From: Cristatella mucedo
Taxonomy: Eukaryota; Bryozoa; Phylactolaemata; Cristatellidae
Assembly (NCBI GenBank): GCA_009760855.2
Contig: WPIO01000077.1
Coordinates: forward strand, 1,314,501-1,378,500
Direction: 5' to 3'
Length of the DNA: 64,000 bases
The notes under the pieces are model-generated. The model searched no databases. It was not told where the DNA came from and saw nothing but the letters and a program-made list of their open reading frames with translations. The number at the start of each line of letters is the position of its first letter. Within the stretch, counting starts at the first letter, position 1. The position numbers and the translations under genes were made by a program. Positions 12,800 to 23,231 of the stretch are shown here, one piece after another.

Positions 12800-14240
12800 T
12801 ATGGCATTCAATGACCTAATTCATGTTTTCGTGTACAGTGTCTCTTTTGTGTGCAGTCATGCTAGTATATAAGATGTGAATGAAAGCCATCACCACTGTC
12901 GTACGCAATTTAACGATTCACTACTTTATGAGTCTACCTCTGTATTTTCTGAGCAAAAATCGTGATAATTCACAGGATATCGTGCATTACGAAACTACAA
13001 ACGTGGATGTGAAATCTGCAAGAACCGCTAGTTAGTTTCCACATCGGTCTCTTGCTGCTGCTGTGTTTGAGGGAAGTTGGGTTTACGTCGGGTTTGTGAA
13101 AAAATACGCTTACTTGCTTCCTCCTTTTTTGTTATAGACATTATTCTATGAGAAATGTTTGCTACTCTTTGAAGTGCCAAGTTTCTCTTTGAATTGTAAT
13201 CTTGACAGGATATTCTTACTCGAAAACAAACGCTCGCCTCGTTGATTTCCCTTGTACTAATAGTGTTAAGAGCTAAAAAAGAACGTTACATACTTGATTA
13301 AACTTGACGTATTTTACTTTTTTTCACTTTATTGCACTTTTTACATACTGTGGGCGTGACACCGACGTATCGTTTTCTCACCCGTCGCTGGACTCGGCCC
13401 TCCCACTGAGTGAGCTACTCGAGAATACGTGACGCAATGTAGCCCAGCAGTACCTACAGACTGCGCTGGATTGGTTGTGATTTGCAATGTGGTTCATGTG
13501 AATGAACCTGTCGGCGCTGCAGCCGATATTTTCTCTGCCTGTATGCAGATCTTTGTGGGCGCTGTCCTCGCTTCCGGTCTCCTCCTCGTGCTCGGGAGCA
13601 GCTAACGCGACTGATAAGACCATCTAACTTGACCATTACCTACGTCTGCATAGCCACTTGCCCGCCTGTGTCGAATACGGTCGTCGTCACGTATGTAGGG
13701 GCTTCATCATTCTTCTTCATTGCACAGCTGTGCTCGCGTGCCCCCACAATGTCATTTCTCAGCAGCTGGAATTTATTTTAATGCACTTCGGATTTGGATC
13801 CAACACCCTCGCACGCTACTAGGCAGGAATAATTTACCCGCACCACAAGTCAAAACTTCTAAAACGTATCATTCAGTTATATTAAACAGTAATTTTTTTA
13901 TTTTCACAGACGACGGCTTGTTTCTTACGAATTAATTAATTCAATTTTCACGAGGTCGGCTCCCGTTGGTCGAATCCTGCTAACGAGTTAGCAGTGACTT
14001 CCGTTAATTGCACTCATTCACACTCTTGCATACTTTCAAAACTATAAAGGTTGATTACAGGTCGAAGACGTTTAAGGATTACTATTAATCAATTGTTCTT
14101 CCGGTCACTGCGTTATAGCACCTTCCCTGTTAATACCTTTAGATAATTTAAATAATCGTAGAAATAACGGAGCCTTGTGTGAGTGTGAAAGATAAGGATA
14201 ATATCTACAGTAGACGTGCCGCCAGTTAACGTTAGCTATG
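12800..14240. other. No convincing gene
   Basis: Mixed sequence. Two overlapping minus-strand frames at 13378-13636 are open in a GC-richer patch, and one ends near a possible donor (GTAGGT), but neither has recognisable content. The rest shows nothing. Confidence 0.5.
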
Positions 14241-14241
14241 G

Positions 14242-14870
14242 CTACAGAGTGGATATGCATTTGTATTTCCTGAGATAATAATGGTAAGAAAACATCTGTA
14301 TGTCGCTCTCAGAGAACTGACTCTCTTTGCAGGTACATTTCAGATTCTGTAAAGAAGGCATTACCAAATGATTGGTGGTAGCATTCACAAGCAACTGGCA
14401 TGTTGTAAACAGATACATGTACGCGAAGAACGAATCGTAAGACTCACCTAGTGCTGGAATAAACAAGTGGGCTTCAAGCTTATTTTTCAACATCGTCATG
14501 TGAGGGAAATTGAAGACCATGTGTCAAGTGTGGGTTCCAGGCTTTGGGAGCATAGGAACTAAAGGCACGGTTTCCAAGGGTTTTAAGTTTCGTTCAAGAT
14601 ATGGCTAAGCCATTCGAGTAAGAACAGCGGGTTGTATCCTTGACTTGCGGAGAGTAGTTCTGATGGCTAACACTAACCACATTTGCATTCTGAACTTATG
14701 CATGTCACCCATAAACTTGCTACTCATGTTGTTTATCAAGCAGGATATTATTCACGATTCAATCGTGTTTCTCTTGGCAGCAAAAGTAAAGTGCTAAGAA
14801 AGAGGTTGAGTTATCTAAGGTCGCTTTACCGAGTGCATCATTATTATTATTATTAACCCTCTATTACCCA
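14242..14870. mobile_element. Two LINE 3' ends, opposite orientations
   Basis: 14242-14620 carries the minus-strand LINE 3' region (CTTTGGGAGCAT then GCACGGTTTCCAAGG, the complement of the GDRAF/APKAW coding end). 14655-14870 carries a plus-strand 3' end with GCAGCAAAAGTAAAGTGC, GTCGCTTTACCGAGTG and a (TTA)n tail. Both are decayed non-coding relics. Confidence 0.75.
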
Positions 14871-16444
14871 CGATCCATGCTTGCACTATCAACGAGAAAT
14901 GGTGCAGCAACTTTTGTCCGCATTAATCGGATGACTCGAGCTGAATTCTAAAATGAAATATGCAGGTTAGACAGAGCTTATTTTTCACGAAATTGCTGGA
15001 AGGGCCGCATTCGCGACGAAGAATGACGGATGTCGCGGTTCCTGAATCTGCCACGGCATCTGAGATCTTGAGGAACCTTAGCATCTTCCCTCGAGAAAGC
15101 TAGAAGAACTAGACCACCAGTCTGGCTTCTTGCTCATTTTGAAGCGTACTGCAAAATTCGATAACCAAGCACTCGATAAAGCTGTATTCAGCGTCAAAAA
15201 CTTGTTGCCCGAAAACCTTGCAAATGTACTTAACATCCAACAGGAAGCAGACGAGTTAGCTAAAATGAGCCTGAATTAATATTTGCAAGGTGCTAGCTAT
15301 AATGATTTGTATCTCTAATGGCTTAATCATCTTCATCCCCTTTTTAATATACCTATATTAGACAGGAATATCTTAAGAGAAGCACTGGCTAACCTGGCAT
15401 GGAATCTCTGCCAATGACTAAGTTTAAAAGTAACTACAAGAAACTGCAAGTAGCTCGAAAATGCCAAAAAAAGACCAATTTGGAGCCAAAAAGCGAGATG
15501 CCGATTTAAAAGTTTCCTTTTGTTTAGCCGCGAATGACCATTTGCTTTAATCGACCCGGCCAATAGCAGTGGCAGTAAGTTCAGGATTGCTCGTAGCACA
15601 GCATGCAGACGTGGCCAGTGAATTGACATACTAGTATCTCAACGACCGACTAAGACCTAGCGAAAGCGTTCAGCATTGCTTGATATCCTGAGTCCAGATA
15701 GAGAGTGGAGTATTTATTAAAGACCATCTGCAAACGACTGAAGAAATGGTGGTTGAACTATACGAATTCACAAGGGTTTCTCCATATATATATGGTCTTC
15801 GTGCTACCAAAAACCTGCTGCGTCTTGACACATTAAAGAAATACTGCTATTTACCGCAGCATTCAGTCGGTCCATACGATTCGTCTGCTATTCGTGCTAT
15901 CGCCTGCATGTGGTAGACAAATTCAAGTAATGGTAAACGAACCCAAGGTAAATGAAGCCAAGGTCAGAGTAGCTAAGCAAGGCATTTGAGTCTTCACAGC
16001 ATGACATGAAGATAGCACGACATTGAGCTCAACTATACACTATGCGATAAAAATTGTTTTTTCGTCCAAATCAGTTACTAATAAACCATGAAGACAGAAA
16101 TGGTGCATTGTAATACTCTTGTGGGAGTAGCATAAGAAAGTCAAGTTTGATCACCCATTAATACTGCATTGTCAAACTGCAACAATGAAATGCAGTAATA
16201 AAAAGAGAAGTCCTAATACAACTCAAAAATTAGTTAATCTGAATGCATTTATTGCAATGGTCAATCTAAAAAGCAATTAAATTTAAAATTTGGCTAATTA
16301 AACACAAGAATTAAGAGCCTTCGTACAAGAACCAGACGTCCTGAAGCATTCGACTCGAAATATGTTCATCTTAATCGACGTGCAGAAGCGTTGGTAGCAG
16401 CAGAGCAAACAGTCCAAGTCGGAGACTAGCTTCAACGAATGGCA
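14871..16444. other. No gene seen
   Basis: About 1.6 kb without a long open frame, repeat array or RNA motif. A minus frame at 15333-15629 is hydrophobic but looks like a chance complement of AT-rich DNA. Confidence 0.5.
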
Positions 16445-16960
16445 CAGAACCTGAATATCAATTTATACAAAAATATGCTGACTTTATAATATTACATTTT
16501 TGTAGCACCATCATCAGAGAACTGGATCTCCTGCTATGTACTAAACAGATGCTGTATAGAAAGCATTGCCTAATGATTGGTGGTTTTATTTGAAAGCAGC
16601 ATGCATAGTGTAAGCACGTACATGCACATAAAAAACGAACAAAAGATGCTACCAAATAATTCAATGAAAGGGTGTGTTTTAAGCTTCTTTTTAGATTTTT
16701 CATCTCAATTAAGGCTAAGACGTGCATCAGTAGTGATTTTCAGGCTTTGGGAGCATGCAAACTAAAAGCACGATCTCCAACTATTTCGATTCTCATACGA
16801 GGTCTAACTATTCTGACTGTACATTTCCATTCAGAACAGCGGGTTGTAGGATTCGTCGCCTTACGGGTGTTCTGATAGGCAGGCTGGAGCCAGAGAACGA
16901 AGGGATCTAAAAGTGAATGAATCCACCTTTTACCGAAATTGCAGCACGTTGGTGAACTCT
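16445..16960 (-). mobile_element. LINE 3' end, decayed
   Basis: The plus strand shows the complement of the LINE 3' end: AGCACCATCATCAGAGAACT near 16505, the GGCTTTGGGAGCATGCAAACT block near 16742 and GCCAGAGAACGAAGGGATC near 16891. It matches 22.2-22.65 kb and 62.9-63.45 kb in order, with heavy divergence. Confidence 0.7.
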
Positions 16961-17149
16961 CGTCGAGATTTATGCTTTCTGATAATGTGCATGTTATCCA
17001 TGGACCGATTGTCATGCTGCGTCAATATTGGTATTATTACGATCACCTCACTGCCTGTGGACTCGCATCGCCGAGTCATAATAGTTCCGTCGTGGAAGCC
17101 AACGCTTCACAATATTGCCGTGGACGGAAGTCCGCCAATTTGATATGCT

Positions 17150-17400
17150 ACATAAGTGTGCCAGCTCGTAGCGTGACAGATCAGTTTCAGCCTGTCCACG
17201 CCCTCAGGTCCTTTGAGGACAACAAAAATTAGCTGTTTCATTCCTCCACTTAAAGACCGTTGGCGACCGGAGCTTTAGCTCTGCAGTTTAGGTCCTAAAC
17301 TGTGGAATTCGCTTCTGCAATTCTTACGCAACGACAACTACTCTCCTACTGCCGACTATGGCTCAACCTTTTCAGCGGTCCTGAGTGCTACTTCCATGCT
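17150..17400 (+). mobile_element. LINE RT C-terminal relic (second family)
   Basis: In broken frames it reads like the CR1/Jockey C-terminus (a diverged KTVGDRAF...KLWNSLP...LR pattern). It aligns with 8440-8680. No intact frame. Confidence 0.5.
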
Positions 17401-17984
17401 ACTCACGACCTCAACTGCTCTTCTGACTCTGCTATGCTTCCCACTGTCTCTTTGTTGCGTGAGACGAAGTCTGTCGGCTACCGAATGCGTACCGAAAGCT
17501 GCGTAGGATGTGAGTTGGCTATACAAAACTCTCCTGCGTAACCCCCACATGGTCTTTATGACTTTGTTGAGTTACAGACGGAGATGCATTACATTACATT
17601 TCTCGCTTTATTGATAATAATTATTGAGCTTCTTAGTCACTAGTGCATTGCGAAGTGAGTTTATCTAAACGGGAAAAAATTGTGGGCTTGCTGTCAAGCC
17701 CTGATAATCGTTGCGCCACATTCAACCATCTGATCTGTTTACAGAGTTGAGATCACCTGTTATAAAGGCTTATATGTGTTCAAGCAAATGGTTACAGCTC
17801 TCTGTAGTGAGAGTTGGCAACGTTTTTCCTATAAATAAAGACCTATCTGCATCCGATATGAGATAGTTCCGAAGTTATAATATTTAAATACGTATATTAA
17901 ACCCTAGAACTTATTACGTTTCCATGCACTTTACGTGGTACGGTACTGATCTACTCCAGACTAGTTAATACAATAACACGTGCA

Positions 17985-18115
17985 TTAATTTGCATAGCAC
18001 CTTGGTAGAACTTAATCTCTATCGAAGCCATTTACATATGCAGCAATCTTTGTGCCCACGCCCTCGGTCCCTGAATGGTTGCAACATACGCCGCCATGGC
18101 CTAACTAGAACGGAG
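17985..18115 (-). mobile_element. Degenerate tRNA-SINE with LINE-like tail
   Basis: Runs parallel to the SINE at 12372-12515: TAGCACC..GAACTTAATCTCTAT..TTTACATATGC on the plus strand, then a CCCACGCCCTCGGTCC region in place of box B. Strongly diverged. Confidence 0.5.
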
Positions 18116-18439
18116 CGTTTGGCTACATGTTATCAAAATTTACTTGGAAATTTAAATTTAAATTTACTTTAGGCAGTGCATTTTTTTTCAAAATTTACTT
18201 AAAAGCATCCCTGAGCCACCGCTAGTAGATATAAACTGAATGGCATGTAGCCTAGGGCTCGATCGAATGACGTCATCAATTAAGCAAATTGTCCTCGATA
18301 AAAAATCTCGCTTCCGCTCGATCGTTTCTCGTCGTCCGATTTATTTAATGGCTGCCGTCATTCTCGAGACCCTATTGTCCATAACTTTCATTTTATATCT
18401 AATATGAGTTGTTTAATATGCCTATATAATAAATAAATA

Positions 18440-18520
18440 TATTTAGTCTGTTTAGGTATTCGATCTTGTGCTCTTCGCGTTCGGAGGCAAGCACGTTAAC
18501 CACTGGTCCAATAAGTCAAC
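18440..18520 (-). mobile_element. tRNA-SINE head fragment
   Basis: The minus strand shows GGACCAGTGGTTAACGTGC, a box-A-like tRNA 5' half seen also at 12.5 and 55.46 kb. Box B is degraded and the tail is AT-rich. Confidence 0.45.
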
Positions 18521-18657
18521 TGGCTAGCCAACCCATTCAAATCTCCTATATCAATGAACTTTACTCTGAACTTGCCCCAACTACTCTCCGAAATACTTAC
18601 TTACCTTTATACTTACGCTTCCAAGTGTTGATTCATCTTGATATCCTAAAATACTTG

Positions 18658-19419
18658 TCATGCATTTGAAAAACAGTTTATTAAATGACGAAATCCACAA
18701 AACCCGAGCTGTGTCACCCGCTGGGCATCGACACGAGCTCCCAAGATACAGGATAGACGATCATTCAAGTCACCCTCTGGGCATCGACTTGAACTAAATA
18801 AGAATGAAAAGGATAAATGATCGAACAAGTCACCATTTAGGAATCGACTTGTACTAGGCGAGGATGGTAAGGATAGACGATCGAACAAGTCACCATTTAG
18901 GTATAGACTTGCACTAAGATTTACTAAGTTATTAGTTGTTATACACATTCCTCCCCAAGCTGTGTCACCTTCTGGGCATCGACACCAACTCCAAAGAAAG
19001 ATGCAGGATAGACGATCGAACAAGTCACCATTTAGGCATCGACTTGAACTAGGTGAGAATGGTAAGTAAAGATGATCGAACAAGTCACCCTCTGGGCATC
19101 GACTTGAGCTAGGAGAGATTGACAAGGATAGATGATCGAACAAGTCACCCTCTGGGCATCGACTTGCACTAGGCGAGGATGGTAAGGATAGAAGATCGAA
19201 CAAGTCAACCTTTTGGCATCGACTTGAACTAGTATTGACGGTTAACGCAATTGACTCAGTAATGAACGATCTTATATCACTTACCGAGTCAAGCATTTTT
19301 ATCAACTCTACTTTCTCCTCAGATAAAAATTCGATTTCTGGAACTTCAGTAATATACTCATCAGCATCGAACAAATCATCGCCATCGTAATCGAACATAA
19401 TCTCATCACAAGACGCCAT
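18658..19419 (-). CDS. Repeat protein with acidic N-terminus (253 aa), unknown
   Basis: A single uninterrupted frame. The N-terminus is very acidic (FDYDGDDLFDADEYI, then VPEIEFLSEEKVELIKML), with no signal peptide or membrane segment. From about residue 70 the protein consists of ~20-residue repeats of the type SSSRCPEGDLFDHLSL, encoded by a 60-bp DNA repeat whose length keeps the frame. Two repeats are interrupted by longer, non-repeat inserts. The ATG at 19419 lies 113 bp from the start of the divergent membrane-protein gene at 19533. It could therefore be the last gene of the adjoining viral element, and if so one of the few unbroken ones; equally it could be a host minisatellite that happens to be open. 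I do not recognise the family. Confidence 0.4.
   Translation of the reverse strand: MASCDEIMFDYDGDDLFDADEYITEVPEIEFLSEEKVELIKMLDSVSDIRSFITESIALTVNTSSSRCQKVDLFDLLSLPSSPSASRCPEGDLFDHLSLSISPSSSRCPEGDLFDHLYLPFSPSSSRCLNGDLFDRLSCIFLWSWCRCPEGDTAWGGMCITTNNLVNLSASLYLNGDLFDRLSLPSSPSTSRFLNGDLFDHLSFSFLFSSSRCPEGDLNDRLSCILGARVDAQRVTQLGFCGFRHLINCFSNA
18700..19240. repeat. ~60-bp tandem repeat, nine units, each with a small hairpin
   Basis: Nine units of about 60 bp, each starting near CAAGTCACCCTCTGGGCATC and GACTTG. CAAGTC and GACTTG can pair around a ~14-base loop. Two units carry GTGTC and GACAC instead, a matched change on both sides. Two units are lengthened by inserts. Confidence 0.9.
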
Positions 19420-19532
19420 TTTGGAAAGAAAGATAACTCCTACTCACGTGATATATCAGGAATTCCACAGCAGTCAAAATTTAGCACATCGCGTAATATG
19501 ATTAATAAAACGATTTTTATTAATATAGGACA

Positions 19533-19934
19533 ATGTCAGACCTTCGCACCAAATACGCAAATAGCAATTATAATCAAATACTTCTAGATAATGATAGAAA
19601 TAAAGGTTGCTTAACTAAATTATTAGGAGTTAAATATGTTTTTCAATTTATAGGTATCTTACTATCTCTTGCGATTACAGTAACCAGTACTTATATTCAA
19701 AAACATGAAGAGCTTTCTCACCTAGTAACAGTATTGGGTTCTTTATCAACAATGTTAATCTCAATAGATAGTACAATATCACAAATTAATAGAAGGAAAA
19801 GATCCACTCTTCAAGCAAATCATAACTTAATTCCAAAGATTGTTGATGTATTAGACGATGATAAAGTGACTAAAGAAGAATTTGATGAAATATTAATTGA
19901 ACCATTAGAAAGTTCAGACGCTTCTAAGGCTTAA
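19533..19934 (+). CDS. Two-TM membrane protein of the viral element
   Basis: 133 residues, intact. Two hydrophobic segments, about residues 33-55 (YVFQFIGILLSLAITV) and 62-82 (SHLVTVLGSLSTMLISI), are followed by a basic cluster NRRKRS and a charged C-terminal tail with DDDKVTKEEFDEIL, which resembles the second half of an EF-hand-like or holin-tail motif. It probably sits in a membrane with the tail in the cytosol. It is the only clearly unbroken full-length gene of the block. Its 3' end overlaps the 3' end of the integrase on the other strand by about 10 bp (stop at 19932-19934). The function is not known; a virion or lysis/egress membrane protein is speculation. Confidence 0.6.
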   Translation: MSDLRTKYANSNYNQILLDNDRNKGCLTKLLGVKYVFQFIGILLSLAITVTSTYIQKHEELSHLVTVLGSLSTMLISIDSTISQINRRKRSTLQANHNLIPKIVDVLDDDKVTKEEFDEILIEPLESSDASKA

Positions 19935-20790
19935 CAACTTGCAGCTCCTCTCTAACAAAACTTCTTTTAACATCATTTACCCGATATCTAACAGCTTGTA
20001 CTTGCAATACCATTATTCTAACAATAGTATGTTCAGTTAAACTCCATATTGGGTCTGTAGCTCTTCTTCTTTTTTCTTCTTCTCCTGGTTCTAATAAATA
20101 TCTGACAGTTATTCCAAGTTCTAATAACGGTTCTTGTTCTCCTACTTTTATATGATATTTTGGTTTCTTTAGTTTTACTTTTTCTTTTTTATTGCTTTAA
20201 CAGGTTTTTCGCCTATTGCTTTCGTAACACTATTACTTAGATAATCAATAATCTTTGGTAAATTATCAATCCACTCTCTGTTTCTAGTATATTCTCCTTT
20301 ATTTATACTTTCTATTTCTTTTTTATACTGAGCAATAAATGCTCTCTCAGCAACTGTTCTATTCATTCTTTCAAATACTGCAACACTCTTTTTACTAGTA
20401 CCTTCAATAATTTGTGTTTCATGATTTTTCATTTCTTTAGCAAACTCACCTTTAAACTCTGATCCTGGATCAACTGTCATTTTCTTTGGCCACTTCAAAG
20501 GACCTTTATTGTAAATATCTATTATTGCTTTTGTTACTTCTTTAGAAGACTTTGTTTTAAGAGGTCTTGAATCTTTATATCTACTAGCAACATCAATAAC
20601 ATAAGTGCATATTTATATCCAGAATCATTAGGCATGTATAAAATGTCTGCTTGATGATTTTCATTAGGCTCAACAATATTAAAGAAACCCTCTGGAATTT
20701 TTTTAGGTCTTGGTTTTAATACTTGACTTATATATGAGTCCGGATTTAATTTACCTTCTTTTTTCTTTCATTTATAGTTAAAAATGACAT
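19924..20790 (-). pseudogene. rve-type (retroviral-like) integrase of the element, frameshifted
   Basis: Would cut and join element ends to host DNA. Visible pieces, N to C: a short basic start, the core with HQADILYMP (first acidic residue, codon 20645-20647), TVDPGSEF (second, 20469-20471) and VFERMNRT (glutamate, 20370-20372, about 32 residues later), then a C-terminal part with DPIWS and VREELQVV, typical of Polinton integrase tails. No HHCC zinc motif is seen at the N-terminus. The frame changes three times: near 20755, near 20605, and near 20180 in an A-rich run. All three catalytic acidic residues survive, but not in one frame. It is divergent from the zinc-type ORF at 20801 and convergent with the membrane-protein gene. 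Confidence 0.82.
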
Positions 20791-20800
20791 TCTATAGAGA

Positions 20801-21121
20801 ATGGAAATATTTTGTGAGACATGTTTAAATACATTTAATGAAACTGATTATCTAGAATGAAAACATCCTTACTGTCATCAAGAAAAAAAGAGACCAAAAA
20901 GAAAATATGAAATACGTTGTGATATCTGCGATAAAGATATGCAAGAAACAGAATTTGATGCTAGTCTTATGCGCAATGATGCAATTATAATTTGTTCTTA
21001 TTGTAGCATAAATACAAACTCATTTAACAAAGAGAGACCAACTAAATTATATTCATTAGTTAAGAAACACTTAAAAAAACAATGTTGCTCTACTGTATTA
21101 CATCATTGTTTAGACCATTAA
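20801..21121 (+). pseudogene. Small zinc-binding-like protein with one internal TGA
   Basis: From ATG 20801 the frame gives CETC, then a TGA at 20858-20860, then HPYCH, CDIC and CSYC, ending at TAA 21119-21121. Three or four C-x2-C/C-x-H pairs suggest two zinc-binding modules in about 106 codons. The part from ATG 20939 alone is open but lacks the first pairs. The stop overlaps that of the fibre gene on the opposite strand. The family is not recognised; small zinc proteins of this kind in viruses are often regulators, which is inference. Confidence 0.5.
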
Positions 21122-21838
21122 GCTATTTGTTCTATATCAAAACTATTCCCAATTCTTAAAGGTAAGCGTAAAGCAACAAAGTTAAAAGAGTTAATAGTTT
21201 TAATACATCATTTATACTATTCAGGAGGGTACACAACTGACCAAGATATTTACTCTTAGTTTTCCAGTTGTATCAATGAAGTAATAGTCTGTCGGTAATC
21301 TTGTGAAATAAACATAATACTTTATAATAATAAGTCTACAGCTGTTGGAGAAGTATTTATAGCTCTTACATCTCCAGATACAGCAGTTGTATTAGTGTTA
21401 GGTTTTAGAAACATACAATTAGATGCTCTAACCACCATAACATTTGATATCATTATAGGTGGAGCAGTTTTGTTTGTCCATGAATCAGGTGTTGATAGAT
21501 TTAGTATTGAGTTATTTGCATTGAGATCCATTGATAGGGCTAGTACTTCTGTTATATTTTTAACTGTTTTATTAACATAAGATTTAGTTGCAACATCAAG
21601 AGAATTAACAGGATTTGCAACGTGTGTTATTGAATATCCTCCCATATCAATATTTGTTGTTGAAGGAAATGCTTTTAGTAACACATCTCGTTTCATTCCA
21701 CCATACGTAACACAAAAATCATCATTCAATACTACTGGCTTTCCATAACCTGAATTCCAATAATTAGATTTTACAGCAAAGCTATTCATGTTTAGATCTC
21801 CAGTCATTGTATCACCAGTTCTTTTAACATTATTACTT
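21118..21838 (-). pseudogene. Fibre-like protein, C-terminal part (left of LINE)
   Basis: The minus strand starts with RTGDTMTGDLNM next to the LINE boundary. It then shows GGYSITHVANPVNSLDVATK, the repeat seen in phage tail fibres and other trimeric receptor-binding spikes (N-M-x-G..I-x-x-hAxP...DAhxKxYV). A beta-rich distal region without familiar motifs follows, broken by frameshifts near 21320 and again near 21230, and it ends at TAA 21118-21120. The N-terminal half lies at 25125-25367 on the far side of a 3.3-kb LINE composite. It is likely the host-attachment fibre of the particle. Not functional. Confidence 0.68.
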
Positions 21839-22137
21839 TACCACAGACATTAAACAAGCCAAGTCTACTAAACGAAAGCTTTAAAAAGCACACAAAAGAT
21901 CCGGACTAACTGTCCATCGACAGGCATATGAAGACTACTGTAGGTCGTACCAATCAATCCGAGCAAAGGCTGAGACTAGCTTCTAAAAAAACATTGTTGA
22001 ATCCCAGATGCACAATCCGAAAATGCTGATGTCGACAATAAACCATCTCCTCAACCGTTCCCAGATTAGCTCCTTACCTGATTATCCTAGTGATGATCTT
22101 GCCGATCGCTTCTCTCAATTCTTTTTGCAGAAGATGG

Positions 22138-23215
22138 ACAAGATAATAATAATAATAATTATAATAATTCACTTGATAAAGCGCCCTCAAAGAACTTAAT
22201 CTCTCTCTAGGCGCTTTACATTTGCTGTAAAGTGAAATGCAATTGAATGGTAAGTAAAATCATGCTTGAAAAACAAACGAAAATAATAATATGGTTAGGG
22301 GTGACATGCACAGGGTCAGCATGCGAATGTGGCCAGTGGCAGCATGCACAGTGTCAGCACGCATAAGCACATCAAGGACGAATCACAGGGACCCGCTAAA
22401 TGCTGTCCTAAATAGATGTGTTTTTAGGTTCCTTTTAAATGTGGTCAGGTCAGGGGATGTTCTGACGCAGGTCGGGACGGAGTTCCAGGCTTTGGGAGCA
22501 TATGAACTAAATGCACGGTCTCCAAAGGATTTAAGGTTTGTACGAGGTATTTCTAGACTGTTGGATTCCGAAAAGCGGGTGGTACGATGCTTGGCCTGAT
22601 GGGGTAGTATATCTGAAAGATAGGCTAGAGCCATAGAATGAAGGGACCTAAAAGTGAGGGACAAAACCTTGAAGTCAATCCGTTGCTTGACTGGTAGCCA
22701 GTGCAGGTCGGCGAGAAGTGGAGTAATGTGGCAACTGCGAAGCTCATGACAGACAAGCCTAGCTGCAGAGTTTTGCACCAACTGCAATCGCCTGATCGCA
22801 CATGCTGGTAGGCCAGTAAGCAGTGAGTTGCAGAAGTCGAGACGGGATGTCACGAATGCATGGACCAGCTTGGACGTGGTATCTTTATCAAAACATGCCC
22901 GAATTTTAGCAATGTTATGAAGCTGAAAATAGGTGGATTTGACTGTGGAGCTGATATGGTCGTCTAACGAGAGGTCGCTTTGGAATATGACACCCAGATT
23001 TCGAGCTGATTCAACTGGAGATATGCTGGCAGAGCCCATTTTGAGAGTCAGCCTTTCCAATCTCTGGATCACACTGGGTTTTCCCATAACTAGTAAGTTA
23101 GTTTTATCATCGTTAAGTTTTAGAAAATTTGCTGCCATCCATGTGCGGATGTCATCAATGCATGCAGCTAGTGAGATTAGAGAATTTGAGGTGCTCGAAG
23201 GCTGGGAGGGATCAG
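22138..23215 (-). mobile_element. Nested LINE 3' copy, same family, opposite strand
   Basis: The minus strand encodes the RT C-terminal part (MAANFLKLNDDKTNLLVMG ... APKAWNSVPTCVRTSP) open from 23138 to 22383, with the 3' tail and a (TTA)n-like run at 22141-22170. It is 5'-truncated at about 23215. It is almost identical to the host copy (24122-24878 region), so it is recent. Confidence 0.9.
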
Positions 23216-23231
23216 GGAATCCATCCCTGCG

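Larger units (their letters stand above)
6086..12800. repeat. Tandem segmental duplication, unit 2
   Basis: Direct copy of unit 1. It differs by replacement of the LINE endonuclease part with about 1.8 kb of unrelated sequence (6936-8725), by a shorter TA tract, by an insertion around 11640-11900 and by a SINE at 12.37-12.52 kb. Identity falls from about 99 percent in the LINE part to about 85-90 percent at the far end. Confidence 0.88.

Noticed and set aside
13378-13636. Two open minus-strand frames in a GC-richer patch
   Set aside because: They overlap each other, have no domain and only a weak donor; not enough for an exon call.
18700-19240. CRISPR-like array (repeats with hairpins at ~60-bp spacing)
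   Set aside because: The 'spacers' are themselves repeats, there are no cas genes, and the DNA is eukaryotic; it is a tandem minisatellite.
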